64,000 bases of DNA from Heterohyrax brucei (lineage: Eukaryota > Chordata > Mammalia > Hyracoidea > Procaviidae): NCBI GenBank assembly GCA_028571685.1, contig CM053140.1, positions 221,855,323 to 221,919,322 of the forward strand, written 5' to 3'. A program made the position numbers and the translations under genes. The notes below the pieces were generated by a model. It was given only the letters and a program-made list of their open reading frames with translations. It did not search any database and had not been told where the DNA came from. Of the stretch, positions 55,306 to 64,000 are shown piece after piece (position 1 is the first letter of the stretch; the number at the start of each line of letters is the position of its first letter).

Positions 55306-55980
55306 ATTCAGTACTGAGAGAGTAGGGTGCAGCTGTAACAAATATCTAAAATGTGGTAGTGGTTTTGAAACTGTGAATGGATAAAAGACTGAGGAGAGCT
55401 GTTAACACCAATAAAGTCTTAGATAGTGAGAAACAAGCAGCAGAGGACCAGTGGCAACAGCAGCAACAGACAGGCAGCAGTAGAACCAGACCAGGGTGAG
55501 ACAGTGCTGGAGCCAACTTATGGAGCAAGAGAGCTGAGTGCCTGTACACAGAGGTTTCCTGGCATTGTGGGTTGCCTCCTGGCACTTGAATTGCTGGAGC
55601 TAGGCTTGCTGACCCATGGAATGAGAGAGCTGAGTGCCTGTGTGCAGGAGCCTTCTTGGCAGAGTGAGATGCTTCCTGGCCCTTGAATCTGTGGAACTCC
55701 AGAGCTTTGGAACACTTGCCCCAGCAGGGCAGGTGTGGGCCAGTGGCCCAAGTGATGAGACCATAGGAAGCAGACAAAGAAAAAGAGAAGCTGAGCTGCC
55801 ACAATCTCAATAGGTATGGCCAGCACCTCAGGAGTTTGAAAGAGTGGAGCATGGCTTCCTGTGTTTTTAAGGGCGGAATTGCTACTCAGCTGGGCTTAGG
55901 GTGCACCTAAAGCCAAAGGAGCAGAATTGCTAGCCAAAGGGGCAGGGTTCCTATCCAGGTGGGCCTAGAAGGCAGAGTTG
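55306..55980 (+). mobile_element. MaLR internal region, truncated
   Basis: Starts attcagtactgagagagtag, ggtgcagctgtaacaaatat, ctaaaatgtggtagtggttt: the start of THE1/MST/MLT internal sequence. No 3' LTR follows; an RTE1 enters at about 55985. Frames on both strands (55346-55852 minus, 168 codons; 55426-55686 plus) are long because the sequence is GC-richer and of low stop density; they show no retroviral protein domain. Confidence 0.78.
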
Positions 55981-55984
55981 TTAT

Positions 55985-58900
55985 GATGTTGGAAGCTATG
56001 CCACTGGTACTCAAATACCAGCAGGGTTGTGTGGTCGACAGGTTTCAGTTGAGGGTCCAGACTAAGACAGAGTAGGAAAGTGGACACGGCAATCTACTTC
56101 TGAAAAGAATTAGCCAGTGAAAACAATAAGAATAGCCACAAAGTTTTATCTGATATAGTGCTGGAAGACAATGCTAGAAGATGAGCCCCTTGGGTTGGAA
56201 GGTACTAAAAAGACAAGTGAAGAAAAGCTGCCTCCTCAGAGTACAGCCAACCTTAGTGACATATGTGGAGTCAAAATTTGAGACCTTCATTTGCTGATGA
56301 GGCAGAACTCAAAATATGAAGAAACAACTACAAACATCCATTAATAACTGAAATGTAAAATGCGTAAAGTATGAATCCAGGAAAATTAGAAATCGCCAAA
56401 AATCAAAGAGAACATATAAACATCAATATCTTAGGCACTGGTGAACTGAAATGGTCTGGACTTGACCATTTTGAACTAGACAATTGTAAATCTACTATGT
56501 CAAGAGTAAGAATGACAACTTGAAGAGGAATAGAACTGCATTCATTGAGGAAAAGAAGATTTCAAGATCTATCCTAAAATACGATGCTGTCAGTGAGAGG
56601 ATAATATCTATATGCCTACAAGGAAGACCAGTTGATACGACTATCATTCAGATTTATGTATCAACCACTAAGACCAAAGATCTTTATCAACTCTGAAGTC
56701 CAAAATTGATCAAATACAAAATCAAGATGCACTGATAATCACTGGTGATTGGAATTCAAATGCTGGAAACAAAGAAGAAGGTTCAGTAGTTGGAAAATGT
56801 GCCCTTGGTAATGGAAATGATGTCACAGATTACATGACAGAGATTTGCAAGGCCCATGACTTCACTGCAAATACCATTTTTCAACAACATAAACAGTAAC
56901 TATTTATGTGGCCCTCCATACATGGAATATACAAGAATCAAATTGACTACGTCTGTGGCAAGAGTGATGAAAAAGCTCATTATCATCAGTTAGAATAAAG
57001 ACAGATGAAACAGATCATCTATTGCTCATATGCAAGTTCAGTTTGAAGCAGAAGAAAACTGGAACAAATCCACCCAAATCAAAGTATGACCTTGGGTATT
57101 TACAGTCCATCTCAAGAATAAATTGCATTCATTTAACACTAATGACTGAACACCAACACACTGCGGAATGACATTAAAGACACCATGCATGAAGAAGGTG
57201 AGAGGTCATTTAAAATTCAGAGAAAAAAGAAAAGATCAAAATGAATATGAGAAGAGACTCTGAAACTTGCTCTTGAATATCAACTAGCAAAAACAAATGG
57301 GGGAAATGATTAAGGAAAAGAATTGAACAGAAAATTTCAAAGGGTGGCTCAAGAAGACAAAGTAAACCATTATAATGACTTGTGCAAAGGGCTGGAGTTA
57401 GAAAACCAAAAGAAAAAAAAATGTTAGGCATTTCTCAAGATGAAAGAACTAAACATTTAAGCCTTAAGTTACAATACTAAAGGATTCTACAGGAAAAATA
57501 TTGAAGAGGCAGAAAGCATCAAAGGAAGATGAGAGGAATATACAGAGGTATTTTATTAAAAAGAATTTGTCAGTGTTCTACCATTCTATGAGGTAGTATA
57601 CGATAAGGAACCAGCGGTGCTGAAGGAAGAGGTCCAAGCTACGCTAAAGGCATTAGGGAAAAGTAAGCCTCCAGAAATTGAAGGAACGTCAATTGAAGTG
57701 TTTCAACAAACAGATGTAGTGCTGGAAATGCTTGTTTATCTATGTCAAGAAACTTGAAAGCCTCCTGGCATACTGACTAGAAAAGACCCATACTTATGCC
57801 CACTCCAAAGAAAGGTAATTCAATCCAAAGTGGAAATTATTGAACAATAGCATCAATATCACACACAAGTAAAATTTTACTGGACATTATTCAAAAGTGG
57901 CTGCAGCAGTACATCAACCAGGAACTTCAAAAATTCAAGCTGGATTCAGAGGAGGACGTGGAATAAGGGATATCACTTTCCTGGTCAGGTGGATCCTGAA
58001 TGAAAACAGAGAACAATAGAAAGATGTTTATTTGTGTTCTATTGACTATGCAAAGGCATTCAACTGTGTGGATCACAAAAAAATATGGATAATGTTGGAA
58101 GGAATTGAAATCACAGAACATTTCATTGTTCTCATCAGGAACCTGTACCCAGAATAACAGGCAGTCACTGGAACAGAATGAGAGAATACTACATGGTTTA
58201 CAATAATGAAAGGTGTGCAATGGGTTGTACACTTTCACCATAACTATTCAGTCTGTATGCTGAGTGAATAATCCAGGCAACTGGAGTATATGAAGAAAGG
58301 TGTGAAATCAGGATGGAGGAAGACTCATTAACAACACGCATCACGGATCTTGCTTGTTAAGAGCAAAGCCAACTTGAAGCACTTACAGATGAACATTAAA
58401 AAAATTACAGCCTTCAGTGGGGAGTGCACTGCAACATAAAGAAAACAAAAATCCTCACAACTGGATCAAAATGCAGCACCGCAAGAAATGAAGAAAAGAT
58501 TCAAGTTGTCAAGAATTTCATTTTACTTGGATCCACAATAAATACCCATAAACACAGCAGTAGGAAAATCAAACAACACTTTGCATTGTGCAAATTTTCT
58601 GCAAAAGACCTCTTAAAAGTGTTAGATAGCAGTGATGTCATCTTAAAGACTAATGTGCTTCTGACCCAAACCGTGATGTTTTCAGTCACCTCTTATGTAT
58701 GCAAAAGGCCAGGGAATGAATAAAGAAGATCAAAGAAGAGTTGATGTCTTTGAATTATAGTGTCAACAAAGAATATTGAATATACCATAGACTGTCCAAA
58801 GAATGAACAAATCTGTCCTGGAAGTAAAATAGCCAGAATTCTCCTTAGAAGCACTAATGGAGAGACTGTGTCTCACATACTTCGGACATGTTTTGAGGAC

Positions 58901-59068
58901 GGCTCACTCCTGGAGAAGGACTTCATGCCTGGTAAAGCAGAGGTGAGCCAAAAATAAGAAAACTCTTCAATGCGGTAGGCTGATAACAGTAGCTGCAAGA
59001 ATGGGCTCAAGCACAATATGAGGTTACTAGGATTTGGAACTGACTTGAAGGCATCTAACAACAACATC
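55985..59068 (+). mobile_element. RTE1, nearly full length
   Basis: About 3.1 kb, from the RTE1 5' UTR (gatgttggaagctatgccac, tggtactcaaataccagcag, ggtttcagttgagggtccag) to the 3' end (gattatctaacaacaacatc-like; about 59050-59068). It is the only copy in the window spanning 5' UTR, endonuclease, RT and tail. Confidence 0.9.
56400..58960 (+). pseudogene. RTE1 endonuclease-RT ORF, decayed
   Basis: The ORF normally encodes one AP endonuclease-RT protein of roughly 1000 residues. Endonuclease remains: IITGDWNSNAGNKE near 56735 (the GDWN catalytic segment) and the SDH-side region near 57010. The linker follows at about 57290-57480. RT fingers are seen near 57640 (KPPEIEGTSIEVFQQTDVVL), and motif A near 58033 (FIDYAKAFNCVDH, Asp present). 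Around 58335-58365 the YADD box has been deleted: the flanking bases join directly. C-terminal pieces: 58424-58723 (IQVVKNFILLGSTINTHKHS) and 58760-58957. Stops and frameshifts occur throughout, so no product is expected. Confidence 0.82.
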
Positions 59069-59277
59069 ATAGATAATTACCTCAGTTTGGCCTTAAATCT
59101 TAGAGCAAGGACAAAAAAAGTATTAAAAATATTTAGTAAATTTTACAACATTTGTGAAACTTAGAGAAGATATCAAATTTTCACTATCATACCTGTAGCT
59201 TAATGAGTATGAGACTGTCTGCCTCTCTTTCACTTATTTATTTTTCAGTTATGTTTTCCCACATGATATAAATTTGG

Positions 59278-59438
59278 TAGATCTCTGGTGGTATAGCAGA
59301 AAAGCTTAGTGGCTAACCAAAAGGTTGGCGGTTCAAATCCACCAGCCATTCCTTGGAAACTCTGTGAGACAATGCTACTCTGTCCTATTAAGCTGCTATG
59401 AGCCAGAACTGACTCAATGGCAGATAACAACAACAGCA
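59278..59438 (+). mobile_element. AfroSINE
   Basis: gatctctggtggtatagcag (head), ggctaaccaaaaggttggcg, ggttcaaatccaccagccat (intact Pol III B box GGTTCAAATCC), ctctgtcctattaagctgct, atgagccagaactgactcaa, then a gataacaacaacag tail like the RTE1 end. Confidence 0.9.
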
Positions 59439-60302
59439 TTACATATGTTTTGCACCATATCTTGTTTTAGTCAGTGGGGTGTTAGAAAATAGGAATGAGT
59501 AGAGACTTGCAAAGCCCTGATTGACTGGGGCTTTCCCTCTCTTACTGTGTCTGGAACCCTGAGATGACTCTTACATGAAAAAATTCAAGCTAGTCCGCTG
59601 GAGAATGGAAAGCTGTCATGTTGGAGGAACAATGTGATCCTGGCTAACAGCCTGCCATTAGGCAGATAGATTAGCAGCACTGTCCTGAATTAACTACCCA
59701 TCATCTGATTTGCCACTAACTGCAGTCCCATGAGCAAGTCTGGTGGAAAACAGCTAAGACGATCCAGACTGAAAAACTGCCCACCCAACCCACAGAATCA
59801 TGAGCTACATAAATGTATACCGTATTAAGCCTATAAATTTTAGCAGTGCTTATTATACACCAAAAAGCTAACTGATGTTGGGAAGGAAAAAGATAAAGGC
59901 AGGAAAAGGTCTTAATGTAATGTGTACTTTGTCTCAGTTTCCAATTCTGTAAAGAAGACATAATTGCGTTTCATAGATTAGTAATTAAGCGAGATACAGA
60001 AAGGTTGTGTTAGAATTGTTTCTTTTACTTGTGGTATGATACAGAATTAGTGCTCAGTCAACATAAAGGGCTGGTCTGGCTGTGTAGAAGATGAGTCTTA
60101 TGCTGATTTATAGTACTTAGATAAGAAACAGAGGGAACAGTTCACGGAAATAAACACTGATCCTGCTGAAGAAGGTATATGTAAATGAATCAGTCAGGTA
60201 CCTCCTTATTTACAAAAATACTCTGTTTTCTTTTTCCTCTTGGTGTAAAAAAACTATGAACAAGTTATCGTAGCCTTGTGATTAAGAAATCAGTTATGAA
60301 AT
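59439..60302. other. No recognised feature
   Basis: No repeat or coding signal that I recognise. Confidence 0.4.
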
Positions 60303-60312
60303 AGTAAAAAGA

Positions 60313-60339
60313 CTGTGACTCGACGGCACTTGGCTTGGC
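60313..60339 (+). mobile_element. 27-bp RTE/AfroSINE tail insertion
   Basis: Reads ctgtgactcgacggcacttg, gcttggc. Flanks agtaaaaaga (60303-60312) and agtaaataaaga (60340-60351) could be an imperfect TSD. Confidence 0.6.
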
Positions 60340-60351
60340 AGTAAATAAAGA

Positions 60352-61379
60352 GGGTTCCAATTAAGTCATCTGAGGATGGTCATAACTCTTTTGAAAACTC
60401 TTTCGAGAAAAAGGCTGGCTAATTTTTGTTTTTAAAGTCACTGGGACCTTTGAGTTCTAATAACCTGTAATCCAAGGGTCATGGTGATTAATGCAGTTAG
60501 GAATAATAAAGACAAAGTCATGCTAAAGTGATTGCCTGGGAACATACAGGAAAAGTCATTTTGAGAAAAAAAAAAAGAAAAACAATTTCCTGTGTAATAC
60601 TGAGGGACTGAACTGTTCTGACTCAGAACACTCCTTGAAAACTGCAGAGTAGCCTGTGATTCATCTCTCTTCCCAGTAACAGATCTGAAGGTTGACTATG
60701 TGTCTGTTAATTGATCATCTAATTAGTGAACGTGAATGTGATTGTTAGAAATTCTTTCAAATGGCTTACAATTTCAGATGAACATTGTCGTATATTTTCT
60801 CTCTGGTCAACAAAAAGTTATTCATCAGAAAAGCTGGGGGAGAGGATGGAAGCTAGAACAAAGAATTCTCCCCCTTCCCTTTTGGTGTTGTTCAAAACAT
60901 TTACATTAGCCTGAGTGTGATAAATGGATATGTCACCTCCCTGAGAGATAAGGCTCTCTGACCTTCAATCCTTGGATAAACCATTAGGTAAAATTATGAA
61001 AAAGGAAACTTCAGTATGAAAGTAGAGATTATCCCTTTTTGGATCCCAAATTCTCTGTCACTTATCTTCACTCTCCTCCCTCCACCTTCCTTTTTACCTT
61101 TTGTCTAGATTTTCAAAACTACAACCCAGATGAAGGGGAATTCATTCATGCTCAATGCATTGCAGCATTTGTTCCTGGAATCTGGTGGTAAAAGATCCAA
61201 AAATTAGTCAAGTCTTGTACCATGGCCAGACTTGGTATTTTGTGATCTGGATGAAGAGGGGGCTCTTTTGGAAAGTCACGTGGGCAAGTGTGCTCTGCAG
61301 ACCTAGAGAACCAAGTGGCAGTTTCCAAGGGGTGCAGAAGTTTATTGCCACTGATTTTTGAACATGTAATAATGGTTTC
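60352..61379. other. No recognised feature
   Basis: About 1 kb without a recognised repeat. Short frames at 60726-60914, 61155-61361 and 61208-61399 have no domain. Confidence 0.4.
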
Positions 61380-61578
61380 TTGTCATCACATAGCATCAAG
61401 TTGATTCTGACTCATTGTAACCTTGTATGACAGAGTAGAACTTCCAGATAGAGTTTCCTAGCCTGTAATCTTTACCGAAGGAGATTGCCAAATCTTTTCT
61501 CACTTTGAACAGCTGGTAGAGTTGAAAACTGACCTTTCCTTTAGCACTTAAAGTCACTGCACCACTAGGGCCCCATAA
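61380..61578 (-). mobile_element. AfroSINE, long form, antisense
   Basis: catcacatagcatcaagttg (tail), attctgactcattgtaacct, ttcctagcctgtaatcttta, gtagagttgaaaactgacct, ttagcacttaaagtcactgc, accactagggcccc (head). Confidence 0.88.
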
Positions 61579-62569
61579 GAATGGTTTGGAGACATTAATC
61601 TGGTCCTCTCATTTCAGTAAAAACAAAGTATCCAGGAGACTGAGGCATGATGTCAAATGTAACAAATCTAGTTAGTGTCAGACAAGTCTCCTCATACCTG
61701 GTCTTGTCTGTCTTCCAGAATGGTATGCTGGCAACCTTTAGTTAAAGCCCCTTTATTTCACTAATTCATTTGTTCTGGGATGGATTTTCTGTAATATTTC
61801 CATCATAGCTAGGAAATTACTGATTGTTTAGATGTGTATAATCCTTTTTTTAAACACTGAAGAAACAAAAAGGATAGGGTTTCTTCATCCAGGGGACTAT
61901 TATGGTTTAAAGAAAACACACACACACACACACACACAAGAATCAATGAGAACACTTGCTAAAATATGCCACCCATGTCTTACCATGAACTCTTGTGAAT
62001 GTACATTCAACATGAAATGTCTTTTATCCCCGCATTCACTGATAAATGTTCTTCAAGGCAGAGAACACTACCCGCTCCACTAGCAGAATTAGTTTTACTG
62101 ATCTTTTCAGGTGATTTGGTTACAGTGAAAACAGATAATGGTGTATGGGTTTGCTCTAAAATTGGAACAGTTTTAGTGACAGTTTAGTGTGTCAAAATAC
62201 CTAACCCCTGTTTATTTATCAAATATTTAGAAGAAATATATTCTACCTTTTCTTTCTCAGTAGCTTATCAATTTGATTAATGTTAATTGTACCATTATTG
62301 TTATGTTGCTGGACAAATTAAAGATGCACAGATAGATGTAAAAGGAAAAATCAGGGGTGATACGTCAAATAGGGAACAATGTAAGGAAAAGCATCGTGAA
62401 GAGAGATGGGTAAGAGAGTCGTCAAGTTCAGCCTTGGTTTTTGAAGAAACTTAAGCCCTATTGTATGAAATAATGATGTGGCTTTCCTGATAAAAAAAAG
62501 AAGAAACAAAACTTTTATAAGTTTCTGTTTCCTACCCAGTAAAGTAGCTAATTACAACCTATTAATCAC
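61579..62569. other. No recognised feature except a (CA)n
   Basis: A pure (CA)n microsatellite lies at about 61917-61938. I recognise nothing else. Confidence 0.45.
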
Positions 62570-62995
62570 CTACCTTTCCAAACTAGTCACCCTGTCCCGT
62601 ATACTGTGTTCTGCCCCAAATCTTCTATTTATCATTTGTCAAATACATCATTCCATATCTTTCTATGGACTCTAGTGACTGCATACAAATGCATCTGGAA
62701 TGTTTTTTCTTTCCACATCCACTAATAAACTTTACTTTGTATTCAAAACACAGGATGTTACCCTCTTGTACTATGCAGAATTAATTGTACCCTAATCTAT
62801 GTCCGACTAGACGGCACTTGGCTAATCTATGTCCCTACAATGCTTTGTTCATCTATTTTGTTATAATGCTTCAATATTTTTGTTTACTTTGATAGAATAT
62901 GAGTTCTGTAAAGGTAGAAATGTATATACTTTATTCACATTGTTCCAGTATGTGCCTAACACATAGTTAATACATGTTTTTTGAAATAAACTCAT
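62570..62995 (+). repeat. L2 3' end, with a short insertion
   Basis: L2-like 3' UTR: tgtcccgtatactgtgttct, then aatatgagttctgtaaaggt, agtatgtgcctaacacatag, ttaatacatgttttttgaaa (the L2 end normally reads ...cctggcacatagtaggcgctcaataaa...). A 17-bp tail insertion lies at 62805-62821. Confidence 0.55.
62805..62821 (+). mobile_element. 17-bp RTE/AfroSINE tail insertion
   Basis: gactagacggcacttgg, flanked by a perfect 13-bp direct repeat, ctaatctatgtcc (62792-62804 and 62822-62834). It is the shortest and best supported of the tail insertions. Confidence 0.85.
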
Positions 62996-63715
62996 GTATA
63001 TTCTTGTATTTCCTGCAAGCAAGCAGTAGTAGTTCTCATTATTGAACTTTATAGATTCCCTGACTCTCAAGCTCCTTTAAGAGTGCTTCCTCGCCTGTCC
63101 TAGCCGGAGCAGTCATGCTCTAGTGACTCCAGATGGTTGGCATGGGCCTTGGGCAGCTGGGTAGGGAATGCACCTTCCATCTGATTGCACTCACCGTGGG
63201 TGGGCAGGTGCTCTCTGTCAGGAAGCTGCAACCAGAAGCCAAGAGGGTGGCTCACTGAGGTAAAGGCAGGAAACACAAATGACCAGAATTCAAAGGTCCA
63301 TGTTGACCTCAGTCTTACAAGTGATTGTGCAGTTGACCTTGAAATAACTGCTTCCTTCCTTATATCAGTCATTTCCATTATTATCACCTAAGCGATTGGC
63401 CTCTTCCTTTGGTACATTTCCCTTAAATTCCATATCCAACTTGGGGAATAAGTCATCAACAACCACAACACGCTATTAAGTCAGTTGTTTGGAGTGCTAG
63501 CAAATTCTCATTAGGTGGCAAAATTTATAATGTCATGGACTCTGTCCAGTTGGGCAATTACAGGTAGATAAAGGAAGTGTTGAGGCCAGCTTTCTTCAGT
63601 ATAGGAGAACTCTCGGAGAAACTGATCAAGCTCTTTCCAACCTGGAGTTTTCCCTGATGGATCGACCTTCCATACTGTTTCCCAGCCACCAGCAAGCATT
63701 TCTCCCAGATATTAC
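62996..63715. other. No recognised feature
   Basis: Less AT-rich at about 63070-63300. The minus-strand frame 63100-63387 (95 codons) has no recognisable domain. Confidence 0.35.
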
Positions 63716-63990
63716 AAAAGCGTCCTAACTGGTTCCCTGGTTTCTGCCGTTACTTCTCTTTCAGTCTTTTTCTTCATGAAAAAGTGAATTTCTTTAAAAA
63801 CAAAATTCACTCCACTGTACAAAGTCCTCCAGTGATTTTCCATTTCCTTCTGTACAGAAAGATGCTGAAGTCCTAACAATGACCTACAGGGCCCACATAG
63901 CTGAGATCTCTATTACCTGTCAGATCCTATTTTCCATTATTCTGTCCCTCCCTCTCTTTTTTCTAGACACAATCATCTCCCTGCTTATTC
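63716..63990 (+). repeat. L2 3' region
   Basis: L2 phrasing: ctaactggttccctggtttc, aaagtcctccagtgattttc, catttccttctgtacagaaa, gatgctgaagtcctaacaat, gacctacagggcccacatag, attattctgtccctccctct. Confidence 0.7.
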
Positions 63991-64000
63991 TCAAATATAC

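Noticed and set aside
55346..55852. A 168-codon open frame on the minus strand
   Set aside because: It runs antisense through MaLR internal sequence and the LTR-derived part; overlapping frames are open on both strands, and it contains low-complexity Cys/Leu/Ser stretches with no known domain.
59300..59372. A tRNA gene at the AfroSINE head
   Set aside because: The B box is intact but the sequence cannot form a full cloverleaf and continues into the SINE body; it is a tRNA-derived SINE, not a tRNA gene.

Overview
This window is mammalian intergenic DNA from an afrotherian, most likely an elephant or a close relative. The call rests on recognising its repeats: many AfroSINE copies (a tRNA-derived SINE whose 3' end resembles the RTE1 tail), many RTE1-type LINE copies, and L1 copies with an elephant-type 3' UTR. 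No database search was possible, so family names come from remembered consensus sequences. I found no host protein-coding gene, rRNA, tRNA gene, CRISPR array or bacterial or phage system. The recognisable reading frames are decayed LINE or transposase genes. The rest are short, lack recognisable domains and look like chance frames.

Layout. 0-10.5 kb: an L1 3' scrap with a target-site duplication (TSD), three solo MaLR-type LTRs with 5-bp TSDs, an antisense RTE1 fragment, AfroSINEs, old L2 and MIR pieces. 10.5-19.3 kb: an old antisense L1 tail, then a long decayed plus-strand L1 broken by an ERV LTR, an RTE1 tail and a 910-bp ERV2-like LTR with a 6-bp TSD. 19.4-26.4 kb: a MaLR provirus whose two LTRs disagree and which carries a nested ERV1-like LTR; then an old antisense L1 split by a plus-strand L1 lacking ORF1, itself split by an LTR. 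26.4-37 kb: a nearly full-length antisense L1 of about 7 kb (5' UTR, ORF1, ORF2, 3' UTR), followed by an L1 with a classic 5' inversion.

37-52.8 kb: RTE1 copies, several rearranged or inverted, AfroSINEs, an AfroSINE split by a solo LTR, and two copies of a palindromic mariner derivative. 52.8-64 kb: a MaLR LTR with internal region entered by a nearly full-length RTE1, more AfroSINEs, L2, and stretches where I recognise nothing.

These elements do not act together as a pathway. The window is a layered record of insertions. The best leads are (i) at least five very short (17-52 bp) insertions of one RTE/AfroSINE-type tail ending in CACTTGG plus CTTGG repeats, several with clean TSDs; (ii) a foldback mariner family with the same design at two loci; (iii) the mosaic LTR pair; and (iv) the 5'-inverted L1. 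I found no convincing new biological system.
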